The position numbers and the translations under genes were made by a program. Shown here piece after piece: positions 1-6,769 of a stretch of DNA of 14,056 bases (position 1 is its first letter; the number at the start of each line of letters is the position of its first letter). The stretch comes from Bacteroidales bacterium UBA4073 (lineage in GTDB: Bacteria > Bacteroidota > Bacteroidia > Bacteroidales > Tenuifilaceae), in contig DFYV01000095.1 in NCBI GenBank assembly GCA_002383425.1, positions 17,416 through 31,471 of the forward strand, written 5' to 3'. The notes below the pieces were generated by a model. That model did not search any database. It was not told the origin of the DNA and worked only from the letters and a program-made list of their open reading frames with translations.

Positions 1-42
1 TTCGTAATTCGTAATTTGGAATCTTGAATCCTGAATCTTGAA
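1..42. repeat. Degenerate heptamer tandem repeat (6 units)
   Basis: Six consecutive 7-base units can be read: TTCGTAA twice, then TTTGGAA, TCTTGAA, TCCTGAA and TCTTGAA. All units begin with T and end in AA, and the last four end in GAA. The array is cut by the window edge, so its full length is unknown. It lies upstream of the PLP-enzyme gene and is probably non-coding. A TTG at 38 inside the last unit opens a reading frame that runs into that gene, but this is judged not to be the start. Confidence 0.7.
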
Positions 43-124
43 TTTTTATCCTTTAACTTTTTCTTATCGCCTCACAAAAAGAATTAACCCGAATTTTACT
101 ATATTGCCACGCAAAAATTTGCAT

Positions 125-1294
125 GTGAAAAAGGTAAATTCAACTCGTACACCTATATACAGGGATTCAGGATTCTGGCTGAATGATATTCCTACAATGA
201 AAAAAGCCTTTGCCGATGAAGATAGGCATCCAGTTGATCCTGATTTTTACATTTATTCCCGTTATCGGAATCCTACTGTTGTAGAGACCGAAGAGGAACT
301 CGCCAGAATTGAGGGTTCCAGATGGGCACTACTAACCCAATCGGGGCTGGCGGCTATTGATATCGCCCTTTCCATATCCCATAATGCTGCCAGTAGTGCA
401 AAATGGCTTTTCTTTTCCGAAATATACGGTGGCACCAACTCTTTTATCGATAAGGTTTTGGTTGCTCGCCGTGGATTTGATATTGTCCGATTTTACCCAG
501 TGAACAATTCATACTCCCTTACCGAGTTCGAAAAGCTGATGGAACAGCATAAGCCTGCTGTCGTTTTTCTCGAAGCTATTTCTAATCCCATGCTTATAGT
601 TGCCGATGTGCCTGAAATCGTAAAGATTTCAAAAAAATTCGGTGCTTTGGTTATTATCGATAACACCTTTGCAACCCCATATATTCTGAAACCCTTGGAT
701 TTTGGTGCCGATATTGTTGTTCATAGTGCTACCAAATACCTTGCAGGACACGGGAACCTTTCAGCTGGAGTTATTTGTGGTAATAATTCAGATTTACTCA
801 AACAAGCCATTGAGTACCGTAAGCTGGTTGGTCACATGATTTCACCCGACGATGCCTATCGCCTATTGGATTACCTAAAATCATTCCACCTACGCATTGC
901 CCAGCATTTTTCCAATGCGAAGCTGGTGGCCGAATTTCTTGACAATTATTCCATTGTTGAACGTGTATTATACCCCTCGTTGTCCAAACATCCCACGGCT
1001 GGCATTGCCAATAAAATTTTTACCAATGGCTTTGGCGGAATTGTTACTTTCGACATAAAAGGTGATTCATTTGCTCATAAGCAGCAGCGCTGTAATGCCT
1101 TAATACATTCCCTTTCACCCAACATACGTCTGGTGCCAACATTGGGCGATGCCGATACCATTCTGATGCCTGTTGAACCCGTTTGGGGCGATAAATTCCC
1201 TTTCCCGGGTATGGTACGCTTGTCGGTAGGAATTGAACCTTCTGAAAAAATCATTACAATCTTAAGAGAAGCATTGGATACGATTAATTTTTAA
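125..1294 (+). CDS. PLP-dependent Cys/Met metabolism enzyme (cystathionine gamma-synthase/lyase family)
   Basis: This is a fold-type I PLP enzyme of the trans-sulfuration family. It probably makes or breaks a C-S bond on a homoserine, cysteine or methionine derivative in the cytoplasm. From the GTG at 125 (389 aa, normal for the family) the visible marks are YSRYRNPT (about residues 44-51, cofactor-phosphate contacts from the neighbouring subunit), YGGT (Tyr101), DNTFATP with Asp179 for the pyridine nitrogen, SATKYLAGHGN with the Schiff-base lysine Lys204, and the C-terminal VRLSVGIE with the carboxylate-binding Arg364. Family members usually have Asp where Asn follows GHG here. GTG 125 is preferred because the translation MKKVNSTRTPIYRDSGF begins just before the conserved domain. 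The frame stays open to a TTG at 38, but that extension looks non-native. ATG 197 would cut into the domain. It stands alone, 265 bases before the V-ATPase operon. Gamma-synthase, beta-lyase, gamma-lyase and acetylhomoserine sulfhydrylase cannot be told apart from sequence reading alone. Confidence 0.88.
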   Translation: MKKVNSTRTPIYRDSGFWLNDIPTMKKAFADEDRHPVDPDFYIYSRYRNPTVVETEEELARIEGSRWALLTQSGLAAIDIALSISHNAASSAKWLFFSEIYGGTNSFIDKVLVARRGFDIVRFYPVNNSYSLTEFEKLMEQHKPAVVFLEAISNPMLIVADVPEIVKISKKFGALVIIDNTFATPYILKPLDFGADIVVHSATKYLAGHGNLSAGVICGNNSDLLKQAIEYRKLVGHMISPDDAYRLLDYLKSFHLRIAQHFSNAKLVAEFLDNYSIVERVLYPSLSKHPTAGIANKIFTNGFGGIVTFDIKGDSFAHKQQRCNALIHSLSPNIRLVPTLGDADTILMPVEPVWGDKFPFPGMVRLSVGIEPSEKIITILREALDTINF

Positions 1295-1512
1295 CATGCT
1301 AACGTTTGCAAAATGTTAAATATTTTTAATGCTAAAAATATGCTAATTTTTTTAACTTTATTTGTCTTGTTTATATTCAGATATTTAAATAAGCATTTTG
1401 CCATTGAAGGTTTATTTTTAATGTCGAAATCCTTACAATTATCATACTTTTGACTTTTACCAGTAAATATTTTTGTCATTACAAGCCATTCTAATTTATG
1501 TTGATACTTAAG

Positions 1513-1520
1513 TAATTTTG
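1513..1520 (+). promoter_or_regulatory. Candidate -7 box for the V-ATPase operon
   Basis: TAATTTTG matches the Bacteroidetes -7 consensus TAnnTTTG exactly and lies 39 bases before the first operon start codon, giving a leader of about 30-35 bases. No TTTG is seen at the expected -33 distance (about 1488-1493 reads ATTCTA), so the support is only the -7 box and its position. The rest of 1295-1559 is AT-rich with no convincing gene. Confidence 0.45.
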
Positions 1521-1545
1521 TGAAACCTTACAAAAACTATAATTC

Positions 1546-1551
1546 AGGAGG
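1546..1551 (+). promoter_or_regulatory. Strong Shine-Dalgarno for atpE
   Basis: A full AGGAGG lies 8 bases before the ATG at 1560. A consensus site this complete is uncommon in Bacteroidetes and fixes the start of the first V-ATPase gene. Confidence 0.85.
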
Positions 1552-1559
1552 AACAAGTT

Positions 1560-2177
1560 ATGCAGAATAAGCTTCAGGAGCTAACCGAAAAGATATACCG
1601 CGAAGGTCTTGAAAAGGGGCAAACGGAGGCTAACCAGTTGGTGGTTAAGGCTAAAGATGAGGCTGCACGCATACTAGCCGATGCAAAAGTTGAAGCTGAA
1701 AAAATTGTGGCTGCAGCTCGCAAGGAGGCCGACGATTACCGAAAGAATGTCGATACTGAGGTTACCCTTTCGGCTAAGCAGGTAATCAATGGGCTTAAAC
1801 AACAAATAGTTTCGCTAATCGAAACCAAGCTATACCAAACCCCCGTGGTTGATGCACTTAAGGATGCCGAATTCATGAAAAAGGTGATTGAAACGGCTGT
1901 AACCCGTTGGGATCCAAATTCACCTGATGGTGTTAGCTTACGCATTTTAGTTCCCGAGGATATGGCAAAAGCTATAGCTGACCATTTCGTGGCTAAAACC
2001 CATGCCATTTTGAATAGGGAAGTCGAAGTACGCGTCGATAAAGCTATTAAGTATGGCTTCCGCATTGGTCCAAAGGATGGTAGTTACGTGATTAGCTTCA
2101 CCGAGTCCGACTTCGAAAATCTCTTCAAGGACTTCATGCGCCCTAAAATTGTAGCATTGCTTTTTGGAGGCAAGTAG
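1560..2177 (+). CDS. atpE: V-type ATPase subunit E (peripheral stalk)
   Basis: Subunit E is the long stator rod that holds the catalytic A3B3 head against rotation by linking it to subunit I. The 205-aa product has the family shape. Residues 1 to about 75 are a charged, Ala/Glu/Lys-rich helix with heptad spacing and no proline (for example AKDEAARILADAKVEAEKI), typical of the coiled coil that pairs with subunit G. The C-terminal half (about 100-205) is a mixed alpha/beta head that would bind the top of A/B. It is the first gene of the operon, with a strong Shine-Dalgarno, and ends one base before the next gene. No G partner gene is in the operon, so what E pairs with is open. Identification rests on the fold pattern plus operon position, because E subunits share little exact sequence. 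Confidence 0.9.
   Translation: MQNKLQELTEKIYREGLEKGQTEANQLVVKAKDEAARILADAKVEAEKIVAAARKEADDYRKNVDTEVTLSAKQVINGLKQQIVSLIETKLYQTPVVDALKDAEFMKKVIETAVTRWDPNSPDGVSLRILVPEDMAKAIADHFVAKTHAILNREVEVRVDKAIKYGFRIGPKDGSYVISFTESDFENLFKDFMRPKIVALLFGGK
2166..2170 (+). promoter_or_regulatory. Shine-Dalgarno for the DUF2764 gene, inside atpE
   Basis: GGAGG in the last codons of atpE lies 8 bases before the ATG at 2179. This spacing selects 2179 over the upstream TTG at 2164 and suggests translational coupling to atpE. Confidence 0.75.
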
Positions 2178-2178
2178 A

Positions 2179-3042
2179 ATGATGCGTAACTACTACTACC
2201 TGGTGGCTGGCCTTCCGGAACTGCTCATGGATCAGGATCGAAAGGATTTCAACGTAAACGCTTTGAAACAGGAAGTTAGGGAGCAGGTTTCCCCTTCCGA
2301 TTATCGCCTGGTAGAGTTCCTCCATCTGCCATACGATAACGAAAATTTCCTCAACAAACTTCTCAACCGCGGCCTCGAGTTTAACGATTTAGGAACCTTT
2401 GAAAGGTTCATTTTCGATGAGCTCGACGAGAACATTCAACTGCTACCCGAATACATGCAGGATTTTTACTACCGCATTACCGGTAAGCAGCGTTCAGCTG
2501 AAGAGGCTATTGACGAGGTTGATGAAGCTAAGGATTTGTTTGAGGTTGAAAAACTACCTGAGGTTTTATTCCTGGAGTCTTTTTATGCCATTGCCCTTAA
2601 CCAAAATAACGACTTTTTACGGTACTGGTTTAGCTTTCAGCGCGATTTCAATAACGTGCTCACAGCACTTAACTGCCGACGTACCGGAATCGATCCAGCA
2701 CCACAGCTCGTTGGAAATAACTGGCTTACCGAAGTTCTGGTAAAAAGTCAAGCTGCCGATTTTGGATTGAAACATGAAATCGACTATATTGATAGGTTGA
2801 TACAGACCACCGATCTATCCGACGTCCTTGAACGCGAGCGTAAGCTCGATCTTATCAGGTGGGATACGTCAGTTGAGCTAACAACATGGGACTACTTTAA
2901 CATCAATTTTATATTGGGCTTTTTTATCCGCGCCGGTATTGTTCATCGTTGGCTAAGGCTTGATGCTAAAACCGGCGAAGAACTCTTCAAAAGATTATTC
3001 GACGATCTTAAATCATCCTATAACCTTTCAGAGAAATTTTAA
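2179..3042 (+). CDS. DUF2764 family protein, probable V-ATPase subunit C equivalent
   Basis: The product is 287 aa, soluble, acidic and largely helical, with no signal peptide or membrane span. It begins MMRNYYYLVAGLPEL, as I recall for DUF2764 proteins, which occur between atpE and atpA in Bacteroidetes, chlamydiae and some spirochaetes. Its slot is the one held by subunit C in Thermus-type operons. A stretch at about residues 156-170 (DFNNVLTALNCRRTG) resembles the N-L-x-x-x-L-R-x-K-x-x-G signature of C/d subunits, which cap the membrane rotor and connect it to the central shaft. A second helix-rich segment with FNINFILGFFIRAG lies near 240-255. The inferred role is therefore the socket between the D shaft and the K ring. 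That role is my inference; membership of the V-ATPase operon is seen directly. It starts one base after atpE, with its own Shine-Dalgarno. Confidence 0.8.
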   Translation: MMRNYYYLVAGLPELLMDQDRKDFNVNALKQEVREQVSPSDYRLVEFLHLPYDNENFLNKLLNRGLEFNDLGTFERFIFDELDENIQLLPEYMQDFYYRITGKQRSAEEAIDEVDEAKDLFEVEKLPEVLFLESFYAIALNQNNDFLRYWFSFQRDFNNVLTALNCRRTGIDPAPQLVGNNWLTEVLVKSQAADFGLKHEIDYIDRLIQTTDLSDVLERERKLDLIRWDTSVELTTWDYFNINFILGFFIRAGIVHRWLRLDAKTGEELFKRLFDDLKSSYNLSEKF

Positions 3043-3072
3043 TGGCGATTATTAATTAATTAAACAACATAA

Positions 3073-4830
3073 ATGAAAACTCAAGGAAAAGTAACCGGAA
3101 TAATTTCGAACCTTGTGGTTGTTGAAGTTGACGGCCCGGTTGCCCAAAACGAGATATGCTATATCAATCTCGCTGGCACTAAGCTTATGGCTGAGGTCAT
3201 CAAGGTTATTGGAAAACTGGCTTACGTTCAGGTGTTTGAGAGTACCCGAGGTCTTAGAGTTGGAACCCCTGTCGAGTTCCAGGGCCATATGCTCGAGGTA
3301 ACGCTTGGCCCTGGATTACTTTCAAAAAACTATGACGGGCTTCAGCACGATTTAGCAAAAATGAAGGGCATTTTCCTGCAACGTGGCGATTATACCGATG
3401 CCCTCGATTTTGACTCAGAATGGGATTTTACCCCACTTGTTGAACCAGGTACACAGGTAATTGCTGCCGATTGGCTTGGCGAAGTCCCCGAAAACTGGGT
3501 GAAACACAAAATCATGGTACCCTTTACCTTTACCGATAAGTACACCGTAAAATCCATTGTCCCTGCTGGTAAGTATAAGGTATCCGATACCATTGCTGTT
3601 CTGGTTGACACAAAGGGTGAAGAGTTTAAAGTAACCATGTATCAAAAATGGCCGGTTAAAAAGGCTATTATTGCCTATAAAGAAAAACCACGCCCAAGTA
3701 AAATTCTGGAAACAGGCGTTCGCGTTATCGATACCTTAAACCCCATTGCCGAAGGTGGAACTGGATTTATTCCCGGACCTTTTGGTTGTGGAAAAACAGT
3801 ACTGCAGCATGCTTTAGCAAAACAAGCAAATGCTGATATGATTATCATGGCTGCATGTGGCGAGCGTGCCAACGAGGTAGTTGAAATATTCGCCGAATTC
3901 CCTCACCTCGATGACCCACGCACAGGTCGAAAGTTAATGGAACGTACTACAATTATCTGCAATACTTCTAATATGCCGGTTGCTGCCCGCGAAGCATCGG
4001 TTTACACAGCAATGACCATTGGCGAGTACTACCGCTCTATGGGCCTAAAAGTATTGCTACTGGCCGATTCCACCTCACGTTGGGCACAAGCCTTGCGTGA
4101 AATGAGTAATCGTCTCGAAGAACTTCCTGGTCCCGACGCTTTCCCTATGGACCTTTCAGCTGTTATTGCAAACTTTTATGCCCGGGCGGGTTTTGTTCAC
4201 TTAAATAATGGCAGTAACGGTTCGGTTACTTTCATTGGAACTGTTTCTCCGGCAGGGGGTAACCTTAAGGAGCCCGTAACCGAATCGACCAAAAAGGCAG
4301 CTCGTTGTTTTTACGCTCTTTCGCAACAACGCGCCGACAGTAAACGATACCCGGCTATTGACCCAATGGACAGCTACTCCAAATACCTTGAGTACCCTGA
4401 AATTCAAGAGTTTCTGAATAAGAATATCAGTGAAAACTGGGTTGAATTGGTAATGAAGGTTAAAAACACCATTCAGCAAGGAAGGGAAGCATCTGAGCAA
4501 ATAAATATTTTAGGTGACGATGGCGTCCCTCTCGATTATCACGACCGTTACTGGAAAGCTGAAATAATTGATTTTGTCATCCTTCAACAGGATGCCTTCG
4601 ATGTAATTGATTGTAACACACCATTGGCTCGTCAACGCTATATGCTTGAAAAAGTAATGCAAATTTGTAATACTAATTTTCATTTCGATGGATTTGAGCA
4701 ATGCTCTTCTTATTACAAGCGTATGATCAATACTCTCAAGCAAATGAACTATTCAGAGTTCCAATCGGAAGAATTCTATAATTACGAAAAAGAACTTGAT
4801 ACAATTCTTAACGAACGAAGGGTACAGTAA
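3073..4830 (+). CDS. atpA: V-type ATPase catalytic subunit A
   Basis: This subunit binds and hydrolyses (or makes) ATP in the cytoplasmic A3B3 head. The 585-aa length is standard. An N-terminal beta-barrel (about 1-75) ends in the LGPGLLSKNYDGL segment. The A-specific non-homologous insert spans roughly 115-195. The P-loop GPFGCGKT is at 235-242 with Lys241. The catalytic glutamate lies in GER (Glu264), and the Walker B aspartate in LLLADSTSRWAQALRE is Asp332. The C-terminal helical domain starts near 440. The P-loop carries Cys239, as in eukaryotic A subunits, where Thermus and archaeal enzymes as I recall have Ser or Ala. The start ATG at 3073 has an A-rich leader without a Shine-Dalgarno. 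The stop codon overlaps the atpB start by one base (TAATG), implying coupled translation. Confidence 0.97.
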   Translation: MKTQGKVTGIISNLVVVEVDGPVAQNEICYINLAGTKLMAEVIKVIGKLAYVQVFESTRGLRVGTPVEFQGHMLEVTLGPGLLSKNYDGLQHDLAKMKGIFLQRGDYTDALDFDSEWDFTPLVEPGTQVIAADWLGEVPENWVKHKIMVPFTFTDKYTVKSIVPAGKYKVSDTIAVLVDTKGEEFKVTMYQKWPVKKAIIAYKEKPRPSKILETGVRVIDTLNPIAEGGTGFIPGPFGCGKTVLQHALAKQANADMIIMAACGERANEVVEIFAEFPHLDDPRTGRKLMERTTIICNTSNMPVAAREASVYTAMTIGEYYRSMGLKVLLLADSTSRWAQALREMSNRLEELPGPDAFPMDLSAVIANFYARAGFVHLNNGSNGSVTFIGTVSPAGGNLKEPVTESTKKAARCFYALSQQRADSKRYPAIDPMDSYSKYLEYPEIQEFLNKNISENWVELVMKVKNTIQQGREASEQINILGDDGVPLDYHDRYWKAEIIDFVILQQDAFDVIDCNTPLARQRYMLEKVMQICNTNFHFDGFEQCSSYYKRMINTLKQMNYSEFQSEEFYNYEKELDTILNERRVQ

Positions 4831-6152
4831 TGGAAACTAAAGTTTTTCAAAGAATATACACCCAGCTAACGGGTATCACTAAGGCTACCGTATCGCTTCG
4901 AGCTCAAGGTGTAGCCAATGAGGAGTTGGCCATGGTCCATGGTCGCTTAGCTCAGGTGGTTAAAATTATGGGCGATATAATCACCCTTCAAGTGTTCAGC
5001 GGTACCGAAGGTATTCCTACAAATGCCGAAGTCGTTTTCTTTGGTGAACCTCCCATGCTCAAGGTAGGCGACGACTTGGCAGGTCGCTTCTTCGATGCCT
5101 ATGGACACCCAATGTTTGGTGACTCCGAAATTGAAGGCGAACCCCGCGAAATTGGCGGCCCATCGGTTAACCCCCTTCGCCGTAAGCAACCCTCTGAGCT
5201 TATTGCCACCGGAATTGCGGGCATCGACCTTAACAATACCCTCGTTACGGGTCAAAAAATACCTTTCTTTGCCGATCCCGATCAACCTTTTAACCAGGTA
5301 ATGGCAATGGTTGCATTACGTGCTCAGGCCGATAAAATCATTTTAGGTGGCATGGGCTTGTCAAACGACGACTTCCTTTTCTTCAAGAATGTCTTCGAGA
5401 ATGCCGGAGCTCTCGATCGAATCATCAGTTTTGTTAATACCACTGAGCAACCTCCTGTGGAACGGTTACTCGTTCCCGATATGGCACTAACTGCTGCCGA
5501 ATACTTTGCGGTTGAGAAAAAGGAAAAAGTACTCGTTCTGCTTACCGATATGACCCTCTACGCCGATGCATTAAGTATTGTATCGAACCGTATGGATCAA
5601 ATCCCGTCAAAGGATTCAATGCCTGGTTCTTTGTATTCCGATTTGGCTAAAATTTATGAGAAAGCTGTTCAGTTCCCCGATGGTGGCTCCATAACCATTA
5701 TTGCGGTAACAACACTCTCCGGTGGCGATATCACCCATGCAATCCCCGACAACACTGGTTATATCACCGAAGGCCAACTTTTCCTGCGTACCGATAGCGA
5801 TACGGGTAAGGTTATTGTTGACCCCTTCCGAAGCTTATCGCGCTTGAAACAACTTGTTATTGGTAAGAAAACTCGCGAGGATCATCCTCAGGTAATGAAT
5901 GCTGCCGTTCGTCTTTATGCCGATGCTGCCAGCGCTAAAACAAAGCTGGAAAACGGTTTCGATCTTACCGAGTACGACGAACGTGCTCTTAAATTTGCTC
6001 ACGATTACTCAGAAAAATTGCTGGCAATTGATATCAATATAGAAGTTGATGCCATGCTTAATACGGCCTGGCAACTTTTAGCCAAATATTTCTCAAAAAC
6101 TGAAGTGGCCATTAAAAGCGAATTGGTTGAGAAATATTGGCCGGCAAACTAA
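4830..6152 (+). CDS. atpB: V-type ATPase non-catalytic subunit B
   Basis: Subunit B alternates with A in the head and lends an arginine finger to the catalytic site. At 440 aa it is close to the usual 450-470. As expected for B it lacks a working P-loop: the corresponding region (about 141-156) reads FADPDQPFNQ, with no GxxxxGK. The LLTDMTLYADAL segment (about 237-248), IPDNTGYITEGQ (305-316) and SLSRL (335-339) are all present, and Arg338 is the likely arginine finger. The beta-barrel domain covers about 1-80 and a helical bundle follows from about 350. The one-base overlap with atpA fits co-production of A and B at a 1:1 ratio. Confidence 0.97.
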   Translation: METKVFQRIYTQLTGITKATVSLRAQGVANEELAMVHGRLAQVVKIMGDIITLQVFSGTEGIPTNAEVVFFGEPPMLKVGDDLAGRFFDAYGHPMFGDSEIEGEPREIGGPSVNPLRRKQPSELIATGIAGIDLNNTLVTGQKIPFFADPDQPFNQVMAMVALRAQADKIILGGMGLSNDDFLFFKNVFENAGALDRIISFVNTTEQPPVERLLVPDMALTAAEYFAVEKKEKVLVLLTDMTLYADALSIVSNRMDQIPSKDSMPGSLYSDLAKIYEKAVQFPDGGSITIIAVTTLSGGDITHAIPDNTGYITEGQLFLRTDSDTGKVIVDPFRSLSRLKQLVIGKKTREDHPQVMNAAVRLYADAASAKTKLENGFDLTEYDERALKFAHDYSEKLLAIDINIEVDAMLNTAWQLLAKYFSKTEVAIKSELVEKYWPAN

Positions 6153-6166
6153 TAACAAACCAAACC

Positions 6167-6769
6167 ATGGCAATAAAGTTTCAGTTCAATAAAACTTCGC
6201 TTAACGAGCTCAATAAGCAGCTTAAAATTCGCCAAAGAGCCTTGCCTACTCTTAAAAACAAGGAGTCGGCCTTGCGCATGGAGGTTAAGCGTGCTAAAAA
6301 TAGGATGCAGGAACTCGAGGACCGATTGGCTAATCGTATTAAGGATTATGAGTACATGGTTAGCCTTTGGGGTGAATTTGAACGTAATCTCATTCAAATT
6401 GATGATGTGAGTCTTGGAACTATCAAAATTGCCGGGGTTAAAATTCCTGTTCTTCAAGAGGTTATCTTTAGCGTCAAAGATTACAGCGTTTTTGCTCGCC
6501 CATACTGGTACACCGACGGCGTGAAAATTCTTAAGGAGTTGGCTGAAATTGGCTTAGAACGCGATTTCTACCACGAAAAGATGAGACTTCTTGACCATGC
6601 GCGCAAGAAAACTACCCAGAAAGTTAACCTCTACGAAAAGGTTCAAATTCCCGGTTATGAGAATGCCATTCGAAAAATTAAACGCTTCCTCGAAGATGAG
6701 GAAAATCTTTCGAAGTCGGCTATGAAGATAGTGAAAAACCGTTACGAAAACGTGGAGGTTGAATTATGA
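6167..6769 (+). CDS. atpD: V-type ATPase subunit D (central rotor shaft)
   Basis: Subunit D is the shaft that turns inside the A3B3 head. The 200-aa product has the expected layout: a long N-terminal helix (residues about 5-70, NKTSLNELNKQLKIRQRAL and following), a short middle section with LGTIKIAGVKIP, and a long C-terminal helix (about 125-195) that packs back on the first. The C-terminal TTQKVNLYEKVQIPGY matches the family's T-x-R-V-N-A-L-E region, with the usual Arg replaced by Lys. ATG 6167 is chosen because MAIKFQFNKTSL is the normal family start. A TTG at 6137 would add ten residues overlapping atpB. No Shine-Dalgarno is visible, and the leader is A/C-rich. The end overlaps the next gene by four bases (ATGA). 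Subunit F, which normally clips onto D, is not encoded here. Confidence 0.95.
   Translation: MAIKFQFNKTSLNELNKQLKIRQRALPTLKNKESALRMEVKRAKNRMQELEDRLANRIKDYEYMVSLWGEFERNLIQIDDVSLGTIKIAGVKIPVLQEVIFSVKDYSVFARPYWYTDGVKILKELAEIGLERDFYHEKMRLLDHARKKTTQKVNLYEKVQIPGYENAIRKIKRFLEDEENLSKSAMKIVKNRYENVEVEL
6754..6758 (+). promoter_or_regulatory. Shine-Dalgarno for atpI, inside atpD
   Basis: GGAGG lies 7 bases before the ATG at 6766 and supports that start over the in-frame ATG at 6778. Confidence 0.7.

Noticed and set aside
38..124. N-terminal extension of the PLP enzyme from a TTG start
   Set aside because: It begins inside a heptamer repeat, its translation does not resemble the family N-terminus, and GTG 125 gives a normal 389-aa protein.
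1293..1319. Inverted repeat TTAACAT/ATGTTAA after the PLP enzyme as a terminator
   Set aside because: The stem is 7 AT-rich pairs with a 13-base loop and no T-run directly after it, too weak to support.
1291..1479. Small minus-strand ORF of 62 codons after the PLP enzyme
   Set aside because: It is Lys/Asn/Ile-rich as expected of random AT-rich DNA, shows no recognisable motif, and lies in the promoter-side gap of the V-ATPase operon.
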